Shown piece by piece: positions 25,319 to 30,995 of a DNA stretch of 30,995 bases; position 1 is the first letter of the stretch; each line of letters opens with the position of its first letter. The stretch lies in the NCBI GenBank assembly GCA_910579745.1, contig CAJTVH010000037.1, positions 1-30,995 on the forward strand, written 5' to 3'. The stretch comes from an uncultured Clostridia bacterium. GTDB lineage: Bacteria; Bacillota; Clostridia; Lachnospirales; CAG-274. The position numbers and the translations under genes are program-made. The notes under the pieces were generated by a model that made no database searches, was not told the origin of the DNA, and was given only the letters and a program-made list of their open reading frames with translations.

Positions 25319-25909
25319 TTATTTAGAGTACAACTCGACGATAAGTGTTTCATTAACAGGATATTCAATTTGCTCTCTTGTAGGAAGAGAATTAACAGTG
25401 CCTTTAAGATTATCTTGATCAGCGATAAGCCACTGAGGAACAATTCTTGATGAAGTTGTGTCAAGAACATCTTTAAATCTTTGTAAATCTTTTTTGTTTT
25501 CTTTTACTTCAATAACATCTCCCACTTTAACCTGATAAGAAGGGATATTAACTTTCTTTCCGTTTACAACTATAAGGTTGTGACGAACAATCTGTCTCGC
25601 CTCTTTTCTTGTACGACCATAACCAAGTCTGTACACAGCGTTATCAAGCCTTAACTCAAGAAGCATAAGAAGATTCTCACCGGCAATACCTTTCATGTTT
25701 TCCGCTTTTTTATAGTAAGTTCTGAATTGCTTTTCCAAAACACCGTAAATAAATTTTACTTTCTGTTTTTCTTTTAATTGTAAACCGTACTCGCTTGATT
25801 TTCTCATAACTCTTTTTCTTTTACTCGGTTTTTTAGAAACGCCAAGTACAGCCGGTTCAATACCAAGGTATCTGCATCTTTTAAGAACAGGACCTATTTC
25901 TCTAGCCAT
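25319..25909 (-). CDS. rpsD: 30S ribosomal protein S4
   Basis: Primary 16S rRNA-binding protein; 196 residues. MAREIGPVLKRCRYLGIEP, GLQLKEKQKVKFIYGVLEKQ and the S4 RNA-binding domain LRLDNAVYRLGYGRTRKEAR are all present. It lacks the four-Cys zinc motif that some S4 paralogues carry. ATG at 25909 with GGAGGTG upstream. A 167-nt gap separates it from rpsK; S4 represses its own operon in many Firmicutes through a leader, but I could not identify that structure here. Confidence 0.97.
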   Translation of the reverse strand: MAREIGPVLKRCRYLGIEPAVLGVSKKPSKRKRVMRKSSEYGLQLKEKQKVKFIYGVLEKQFRTYYKKAENMKGIAGENLLMLLELRLDNAVYRLGYGRTRKEARQIVRHNLIVVNGKKVNIPSYQVKVGDVIEVKENKKDLQRFKDVLDTTSSRIVPQWLIADQDNLKGTVNSLPTREQIEYPVNETLIVELYSK

Positions 25910-26076
25910 TTAAAAACGCACCTCCATATATAATAAAAATTAAGCTCAAAAATTAAAAATCGCTTGTAAATTAACATAACAAATTTACTTATAACGTTAT
26001 CTGTTTTCTCATAGTTGAAAATTACTACTAAATCAAATACTTTCCACAAAAAAATCAGAAATATTGATTTAATAAA

Positions 26077-26478
26077 TTAAACTCTTCTACGCTTAGGCGG
26101 TCTGCATCCATTATGAGGAACAGGCGTCACATCTTTAATCATAGTAACGTCAAGACCTGCCGCTTGCAACGCGCGAATAGCCGCCTCACGTCCGCTTCCG
26201 GGACCTTTAACAAAAACTTCCACTGTTTTAAGACCATATTCCTTAGCCGCGTTCGCCGCTGTCTCAGCCGCCATTTGAGCGGCATAAGGAGTTGACTTTC
26301 TTGAACCTCTGAAACCTAAACCGCCCGCGCTTGCCCATGAAAGAGCGTTGCCAGCGGCGTCGGTAATAGTAACTATAGTATTGTTAAAAGTAGATTTTAT
26401 ATGTGCTTGACCGCGGTCAACAACTTTTCTGTCACGACGTCTGCGGCCTGTAGCTTTTTTCACTGCTTTCTTAGCCAT
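26077..26478 (-). CDS. rpsK: 30S ribosomal protein S11
   Basis: Platform protein of the small subunit; 133 residues, the usual length. GQAHIKSTFNNTIVTITDAA, LGFRGSRKSTPYAAQMAAE and the C-terminal VTPVPHNGCRPPKRRRV are diagnostic. ATG at 26478 with AGGGAGG upstream; 23 nt behind rpsM. Confidence 0.98.
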   Translation of the reverse strand: MAKKAVKKATGRRRRDRKVVDRGQAHIKSTFNNTIVTITDAAGNALSWASAGGLGFRGSRKSTPYAAQMAAETAANAAKEYGLKTVEVFVKGPGSGREAAIRALQAAGLDVTMIKDVTPVPHNGCRPPKRRRV

Positions 26479-26501
26479 TTAATTAGAACCTCCCTGAAAA
26501 A

Positions 26502-26870
26502 TTATTTTTTCTTATTAGCAACCGTTCTTTTCGGCCCTTTTCTTGTACGGGCATTTGTTTTGGTTTTCTGACCTCTTACCGGAAGTCCTCTTCTGTGACG
26601 AATACCTCTATAACAGCCGATTTCCATAAGACGTTTAATATTAAGAGCGACTTCTCTTCTTAAATCACCCTCAACAGTTTGTGTTCTGTCAATAACCTCA
26701 CGAATTCTCGCTACTTCGTCATCAGATAAATCTCTTACTCTTGTATCGGGATTAATGCCCGCTTCTTTTAAAATTTTGTTGGAACTTGGACGACCAATAC
26801 CATATACATAAGTAAGTCCTATTTCCACACGTTTTTCTCTTGGTAAATCTACACCGGCGATACGAGCCAT
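26502..26870 (-). CDS. rpsM: 30S ribosomal protein S13
   Basis: Head protein of the small subunit that contacts tRNA; 122 residues. MARIAGVDLPREKRVEIGLT, YGIGRPSSNKIL, and the basic C-terminal GIRHRRGLPVRGQKTKTNAR tail are diagnostic. ATG at 26870 with CAGGAGGTG upstream. Confidence 0.98.
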   Translation of the reverse strand: MARIAGVDLPREKRVEIGLTYVYGIGRPSSNKILKEAGINPDTRVRDLSDDEVARIREVIDRTQTVEGDLRREVALNIKRLMEIGCYRGIRHRRGLPVRGQKTKTNARTRKGPKRTVANKKK

Positions 26871-26992
26871 GTATTAATGCACCTCCTGATAAATTTAAAA
26901 AATAATATATGAAAAATAAAACATAATAAATTTAATAGTTAATTATCGGCTTGCGAGGATTTCTGCCCCTCTAAAAACCATATTTATAAAAA

Positions 26993-27106
26993 TCAGCCCT
27001 GTTTTTGTTTGTGTTTAGGATTTTCACAAATAATTCTTACGCTGCCTTTTCTTTTAATAACTCTGCATTTTTCGCACATAGGTTTAACAGATGGTCTGAC
27101 CTTCAT
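26993..27106 (-). CDS. rpmJ: 50S ribosomal protein L36
   Basis: 37-residue protein: MKVRPSVKPMCEKCRVIKRK, then GSVRIICENPKHKQKQG. The zinc-type ligands Cys11, Cys14, Cys27 and His32 are present (C+ form). The ATG at 27106 follows AAAGGAGTG; the stop TGA is at 26993-26995. It sits 13 nt behind infA and ahead of rpsM, its normal position. Confidence 0.97.
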   Translation of the reverse strand: MKVRPSVKPMCEKCRVIKRKGSVRIICENPKHKQKQG

Positions 27107-27119
27107 AAAATCACTCCTT

Positions 27120-27338
27120 TCATTTATCTCTCCATTTAATTCTGCCTTTTGACAAATCATAGGGGGACATTTCTACTAAAACTTTGTCGCCCGGAATGAT
27201 TCTGATAAAATTCATACGCAACTTACCTGATATATGAGCAAGAATTTTATGCCCATTTTCCAATTCAACCTGAAACATAGCGTTTGGAAGTTTTTCAAGT
27301 ACAGTACCCTCAACTTCAATAACATCATTTTTAGACAA
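27120..27338 (-). CDS. infA: Translation initiation factor IF-1
   Basis: 72-residue OB-fold factor that occupies the ribosomal A site during initiation. SKNDVIEVEGTVLEKLPNAM, FQVELENGHKILAHISGKLR and VEMSPYDLSKGRIKWRDK cover the full family. The start is TTG at 27338, about 10 nt behind AAGGGGG; there is no in-frame ATG upstream or near the N-terminus. A rare start codon on an initiation factor may affect its own expression, but that is inference. A promoter-like motif lies at 27365-27387. Confidence 0.97.
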   Translation of the reverse strand: MSKNDVIEVEGTVLEKLPNAMFQVELENGHKILAHISGKLRMNFIRIIPGDKVLVEMSPYDLSKGRIKWRDK

Positions 27339-27364
27339 GGTAATAAACCCCCTTATTACTATTA

Positions 27365-27387
27365 CTAAATATTATAAGAACTTTTAT
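27365..27387 (-). promoter_or_regulatory. Promoter-like motif upstream of infA, shared with adk
   Basis: The minus strand reads AAAAGTTCTTATAATATTTAG, with a TATAAT -10 box but no good -35. Its 16-nt core AAAGTTCTTATAATAT recurs upstream of adk (29131-29154) at about the same distance from the start codon. It is likely an internal operon promoter. Confidence 0.45.
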
Positions 27388-27438
27388 AGGCAATAAAAAT
27401 ATTTCTATATATTCCATGCTTTGTCCCTATATTTACAA

Positions 27439-27696
27439 TTATAACTTATATTCCTGCAAAGCTTTTCTAAAATCAGCGTCATTTAAATACCCGCCGTTCT
27501 CAAGCTTCTGCTTAATATCGTCAATAACATTATTTACAATTTGAACGTGCATCTTTTTCTTCTTTTTAGGCTTTTCAAGCTTTCTCAAATCACCGTCAAC
27601 CAAATATAAATATTGCTCGTTAAAATCAATAACTATAAAAGGTCTTCTTTTATCACGTCCGCTCTTTGAATATACAACCTGACCTTTACTATACAT
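27439..27696 (-). CDS. KOW-domain RNA-binding protein (L14e/L6e/L27e-like)
   Basis: 85-residue basic protein, MYSKGQVVYSKSGRDKRRPF followed by VIDFNEQYLYLVDGDLRKLE and a lysine run (KPKKKKK). The GQVVYSKSGRDK segment is a KOW/SH3-like motif resembling eukaryal L14e/L27e, found in Clostridia between map and infA. It is probably a ribosome-associated RNA-binding protein; its function is not established. The start is ATG at 27696, behind AGGTGAG; a TTG codon directly before it is possible but less likely. 16 nt behind map. Confidence 0.88.
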   Translation of the reverse strand: MYSKGQVVYSKSGRDKRRPFIVIDFNEQYLYLVDGDLRKLEKPKKKKKMHVQIVNNVIDDIKQKLENGGYLNDADFRKALQEYKL

Positions 27697-27712
27697 CAAA
27701 ACTCACCTCAAC

Positions 27713-28462
27713 CTAAACAAGAGTAAGAATTTCAGGCTCATCATCGGTAATAAGAACCGTATTCTCATAATGAGCCGATAGCTTTTTATCTTTAGTAACG
27801 ACAGTCCATTTATCAGCTAAAACCTTGACATTGTAGTCGCCCTCGTTAATCATTGGTTCAATGGCTAAGACCATACCCTTGCAAAGCTTCGGTCCTCGGC
27901 TACCGACTTTATAATTAGGAATTTGAGGAGCCTCATGCATATTTTCGCCAATACCATGTCCGACATATTCACGCACTACTGAAAACCCGCTTGCTTCAGC
28001 GTGCCGCTGTATGGAAGCTGAAATCTGATGTAAATGATTTCCAGCCTTTGCGAATTTTATACCCTCAAAAAAACTTTGTTCAGTAACATCAATAAGCTTT
28101 CTCGCCTCTAAAGAAGTCTCACCTACAATAAAAGTTCTCGCTGCGTCTCCATGAAAACCATTAATAAAGGCTCCTACATCAATACTTATAATATCACCGT
28201 TTTTAAGAATTCTTTTTCCGGGAATTCCATGAATAACTTCTTCGTTTACAGATGTACATATAGAAGCCGGAAAACCTCCGTACCCTTTAAATGAAGGAAC
28301 AGCACCTTTACTTCTTATAAAATCCTCAGCGATCTTATCAAGCTTTTCTGTGGAAATACCCTCGCGAACCTCAGACCCCATAAGATTAAGAACTTCTCCT
28401 GTAATTCGGCCCGCTATTTTCATATATTCAATTTGTTTTTCGTTTTTAACAGTAATAGCCAT
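27713..28462 (-). CDS. map: Methionine aminopeptidase, type I
   Basis: Removes the initiator Met from nascent proteins; 249 residues. The five metal ligands are Asp95 (SIDVGA), Asp106 (FHGDAART), His169 (YVGHGIGENMHEAP), Glu202 (AIEPMIN) and Glu233 (SAHYENTVLIT). The substrate-binding His78 is in VIHGIP. It lacks the N-terminal SEC-C zinc extension seen in some paralogues. ATG at 28462 with AGAGGCG upstream, 1 nt behind the adk stop, so translation is coupled. Confidence 0.98.
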   Translation of the reverse strand: MAITVKNEKQIEYMKIAGRITGEVLNLMGSEVREGISTEKLDKIAEDFIRSKGAVPSFKGYGGFPASICTSVNEEVIHGIPGKRILKNGDIISIDVGAFINGFHGDAARTFIVGETSLEARKLIDVTEQSFFEGIKFAKAGNHLHQISASIQRHAEASGFSVVREYVGHGIGENMHEAPQIPNYKVGSRGPKLCKGMVLAIEPMINEGDYNVKVLADKWTVVTKDKKLSAHYENTVLITDDEPEILTLV

Positions 28463-28463
28463 A

Positions 28464-29099
28464 TTACGCCTCTTCCAAAGTTTTAATCAGATAAGAACTT
28501 ATTTCATCAATAGCGCCTACTCCCGAAACTTTAAGAAGAAGACCTTTTTCATCATAAAAACTCACAATAGGCGAAGTAGTTTCGTGATAAACTTTAAGTC
28601 TGTTTTTAACAGTTTCTTCAGCGTCGTCTTTACGTTGAATAAGCTTTGAACCGCATTCGTCACAAATATCAAAAGTTACAGGCGGATTATACTTTATATG
28701 GTACATATGACCACACTTAGGACAACTTCTTCTTCCCGACATTCGTTCTATAATAGCGTTGTCATCAACCTCAAATAAAACAACCTTGTCAATCTCGCCG
28801 GTAATACTGGATAATTTTTCAGCTTGACTTAAATTTCTCGGATAACCGTCAAGAATATAACCATTTTTGCAGTCTTCTCTTTCAATTCTTTGTGATAAAA
28901 GCTGAGTTACTATTTCGTTTGGAACAAGATGACCTGAATTCATAATATTCGTAACTTTTTTACCAAGCTCCGTTTTAAGCTGAATTTGTTCTCTAAGCAA
29001 ATCACCAGTTGAAATATGAGCAATATCAAAATGCTTTGATAATTTTTTAGCTTGAGTACCTTTTCCCGCTCCGGGACAACCTATAAGTATAAGTTTCAT
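28464..29099 (-). CDS. adk: Adenylate kinase, zinc-type long form
   Basis: Interconverts ATP + AMP and 2 ADP; 211 residues. P-loop GCPGAGKGTQ (7-16), AMP-site STGDLLR and DGYPRNLSQAE, and a LID domain with four cysteines (SCPKCG, DICDECG: Cys126, 129, 146, 149) that bind zinc, as in gram-positive forms. ATG at 29099 with GAAAGGAAG upstream. Unlike many relatives it does not directly follow secY: a 284-bp gap lies between, holding a promoter-like motif. Confidence 0.98.
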   Translation of the reverse strand: MKLILIGCPGAGKGTQAKKLSKHFDIAHISTGDLLREQIQLKTELGKKVTNIMNSGHLVPNEIVTQLLSQRIEREDCKNGYILDGYPRNLSQAEKLSSITGEIDKVVLFEVDDNAIIERMSGRRSCPKCGHMYHIKYNPPVTFDICDECGSKLIQRKDDAEETVKNRLKVYHETTSPIVSFYDEKGLLLKVSGVGAIDEISSYLIKTLEEA

Positions 29100-29130
29100 A
29101 AAGCATACTTCCTTTCAGGTCAAAACAAAC

Positions 29131-29154
29131 CTAAATATATTATAAGAACTTTAA
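29131..29154 (-). promoter_or_regulatory. Promoter-like motif upstream of adk, shared with infA
   Basis: The minus strand reads AAAGTTCTTATAATATATTTAG, with the same core as at 27365-27387. TATAAT is a good -10; TTGATT further upstream is too close to be its -35. It lies 32 nt before the adk ATG. Confidence 0.45.
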
Positions 29155-29339
29155 TCAATAAATAAAAAATATTTTACATACGCCTAAACGTCAAAATTTT
29201 AGCGACATACAGTTTAAAATCATCAAAAACATAAAAAAATCATGTGATAACTCAAAAACTTTTGTGTAAAATTATTTTTTTATTTTTCTTTAACCTGCTT
29301 CTTATAATTAATATTATATTTTAATCGGTATTTTTAGGA

Positions 29340-29359
29340 TGTCCCAAACATATGGGACA
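29340..29359. repeat. Hairpin in the secY-adk gap
   Basis: TGTCCCA/TGGGACA arms of 7 bp with a 6-nt loop (AACATA), about 25 nt beyond the secY stop codon. There is no T-run on the coding strand, so termination is doubtful; it may be a partial attenuator or processing site. Confidence 0.5.
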
Positions 29360-29383
29360 ACCCAAAAACCGTAATAAATCCAA

Positions 29384-30646
29384 TTAACTTAAAAATCCTT
29401 TATAATGACGCATAAGAAGCTGAGATTCAAGCTGTTTCACAATCTCAAGAGCAACACCTGTAACGATAAGAAGGGTCGTTCCTCCAAAACCTACGTTAAA
29501 TCCGCTGAACACCCAGCCCATAGCGACAGGAATAATAGCGATTATAGCGTAAAAACAAGCGCCTATCAATGAAATTCTATCAACAACACCTTGAATAAAC
29601 TCTGAAGTAGGTTTACCTGGTCTTATGCCCGGAATAAAACCTCCGCTCTTTTTCATATTTTCCGCTACCTCGATAGGATTAAAGGCAAATGACGTATAGA
29701 AGAATGTGAAGCAGAAAATAAGAACAATATATATAATGGCTCCTATGGGATGTTGAATATCTAAAATAGTCACAACTTCCGAAAGCCATGTCACCCCAAA
29801 CATATTTTGTATAGTCTGAGGAAATTGCAAAAGAGAAATAGCAAAGATGATTGACATAACTCCGGCAATATTAACTTTAATCGGAATAAATGAGCTCTGA
29901 CCTCCAAAAACGGTACGACCCGCCATTTTCTTTGAATACTGAACAGGGATACGTCTTTCGCCGTCCTGAACAAGTATAACAAACCCAACTATAAAAACAA
30001 ATACACATAAAATCAGAGCTATAACTATCCAAGCCATCGCTCCCGCGAAATCCCCCGTAGTGGCGTATAAATATAAACGCTCAACTCCCGCTGGAAGACC
30101 CGCGATAATATTAGCAAAGATAATAAACGAGGAGCCGTTTCCAATTCCGCACTCAGTAAGTTTCTCACCGAGCCACATAATAAATATGGTTCCTGTAACC
30201 ATGGCGACTAAAGCTGTAATATATACAAACCATCCTGGGTTTACAAACATACCCGCGCCTTTGATTGTATAAATTTGACCAGCGCCCTGAAGAAGAGCGA
30301 GAGCGACAGCAACTACTCTCGTGGCCTGATTAATTTTCTTTCGGCCTTCCTCGCCTTCTTTCTTGAGTTGCTCCAATTTTGGGATAGCAACCGTTAAAAG
30401 CTGCATAATAATTGAAGATGTAATGTAAGGTCCGATTCCCATGGCGAAAATAGATCCAATAGAACCACCTGTCATCAACATAAATAAGGACATTTCCTCA
30501 TTACCGTTTAGACCAAATTTATCCATGCTTACTCCAGGAACAGGAACATGAGTACCAAGTCTTACAATCAACAATACAAAAAGCATATAAAATAACTTCA
30601 TACGAAGATCTTTAACTTTCCATGCATTTCTAAATACAGAAAACAT
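29384..30646 (-). CDS. secY: Protein translocase subunit SecY
   Basis: Channel-forming subunit of the Sec translocon in the cytoplasmic membrane; 420 residues with ten predicted membrane helices. MFSVFRNAWKVKDLRMKLFY, the plug region LSLFMLMTGGS-like segment, GNGSSFIIFANI and GFIPGIRPGKPTSEFIQGVV (cytoplasmic loop that binds SecA and the ribosome) are diagnostic. The ATG at 30646 overlaps the rplO stop (TAATG), with AGAGGTGATC inside the end of rplO. Confidence 0.98.
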   Translation of the reverse strand: MFSVFRNAWKVKDLRMKLFYMLFVLLIVRLGTHVPVPGVSMDKFGLNGNEEMSLFMLMTGGSIGSIFAMGIGPYITSSIIMQLLTVAIPKLEQLKKEGEEGRKKINQATRVVAVALALLQGAGQIYTIKGAGMFVNPGWFVYITALVAMVTGTIFIMWLGEKLTECGIGNGSSFIIFANIIAGLPAGVERLYLYATTGDFAGAMAWIVIALILCVFVFIVGFVILVQDGERRIPVQYSKKMAGRTVFGGQSSFIPIKVNIAGVMSIIFAISLLQFPQTIQNMFGVTWLSEVVTILDIQHPIGAIIYIVLIFCFTFFYTSFAFNPIEVAENMKKSGGFIPGIRPGKPTSEFIQGVVDRISLIGACFYAIIAIIPVAMGWVFSGFNVGFGGTTLLIVTGVALEIVKQLESQLLMRHYKGFLS

Positions 30647-30995
30647 TAGATCACCTCTGCTTTTCCGCCTGCTGCTTCAATTTTTTCTTTTGCTGACTGG
30701 CTGTAGTAATTAACTTTAACTGTTAATTTTTTAGATAATTCTCCGTTACCAAGGATTTTAACACCATCTCTCGGATTACTTACTAAGCCTTTGGATTTAA
30801 GCGCCTCAATATCAACGACAGCGCCGTCTTCAAATACATTTAAATGAACAAGATTAATAGCTATAATCTCTTTAGAGTTTATGCACTTAAAACCTCTTTT
30901 AGGAATACGTCTGTAAAGAGGCATCTGTCCGCCTTCAAAACCGGGTCTTACTCCGCCGCCTGAGCGAGCGTTCTGACCTTTGTGTCCTCTTCCGG
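30646..30995 (-). CDS. rplO: 50S ribosomal protein L15, 5' end outside window
   Basis: The C-terminal about 116 residues are visible. At the right edge GRGHKGQNARSGGGVRPGFE is the conserved glycine-rich L15 segment, in frame with GGQMPLYRRIPKRGF and the C-terminal LTVKVNYYSQSAKEKIEAAG. The true start lies beyond position 30995; the Met at 30924 is internal. It overlaps secY by 1 nt. Confidence 0.97.
   Translation of the reverse strand, partial: GRGHKGQNARSGGGVRPGFEGGQMPLYRRIPKRGFKCINSKEIIAINLVHLNVFEDGAVVDIEALKSKGLVSNPRDGVKILGNGELSKKLTVKVNYYSQSAKEKIEAAGGKAEVI

Noticed and set aside
26047..26072. Weak hairpin AATCA/TGATT with T-run behind rpsK as a terminator
   Set aside because: Only a 5-bp A/T-rich stem, in the middle of an operon; too weak to support.
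1..30995. CRISPR arrays, tRNA or rRNA genes, replication origin
   Set aside because: No regularly spaced direct repeats, no cloverleaf or rRNA sequence, and no DnaA-box clusters were recognised on either strand.

Overview
The window is AT-rich chromosomal DNA of an endospore-forming member of the Firmicutes, class Clostridia. The evidence is a gram-positive spc/alpha ribosomal operon with a KOW protein between map and infA, a GerA-type germinant receptor, both dipicolinate synthase subunits and a dockerin-bearing pectate lyase. Clostridium sensu stricto generally lacks spoVFA/spoVFB, so a Lachnospirales/Oscillospirales-like gut or plant-fibre organism fits better. I cannot name a species.

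Layout. 1-1166 (minus): 5' part of a bifunctional (p)ppGpp synthetase/hydrolase that runs off the left edge. 1684-4546 (minus): metal-efflux operon, an ArsR/CadC-type sensor followed by a Zn/Cd/Pb P1B-ATPase, with a clear promoter and operator. The sensor frame is broken exactly at an A AAA AAG slippery heptamer. 4589-7586 (plus): large hybrid sensor histidine kinase with two receivers. 7831-12069 (minus): gerAA-gerAB-gerAC, with a miniature inverted-repeat element inserted directly behind gerAB. 12512-14627 (plus): dpaA and dpaB, separated by an unusual 519-bp gap holding inverted-repeat elements of a second type, then a strong terminator. 14887-17562 (plus): secreted PL1 pectate lyase with a C-terminal dockerin.

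17.6-23.6 kb is an accessory region full of decayed mobile DNA: an IS256-family tail fused to a serine-recombinase head, an IS110-family fragment, a tyrosine-integrase tail, and two more MITE-type elements plus a solitary end. Embedded in it is a small cassette: a WYL/YafY-type regulator, a ClbS/DfsB-family protein and a radical-SAM SplB-like protein with a broken frame. Near-identical TGACAY-N4-ATGTCA palindromes lie in front of the regulator and in front of the ClbS gene. An RseC-like gene with an in-frame stop and a long 5' leader follows.

23.7-31 kb (minus) is the distal spc/alpha operon: rplO-secY-adk-map-KOW-infA-rpmJ-rpsM-rpsK-rpsD-rpoA-rplQ, closed by a perfect 14-bp terminator stem. 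These core genes are intact, so the frame breaks elsewhere are not a general quality problem, although two of them (arsR and the integrase remnant) sit in A-runs and could be indel errors.

The most interesting points are the possible frameshift-controlled metal sensor, the WYL-ClbS-radical SAM cassette with shared operators, and the repeated insertion of small palindromic elements between sporulation/germination genes that are normally contiguous.
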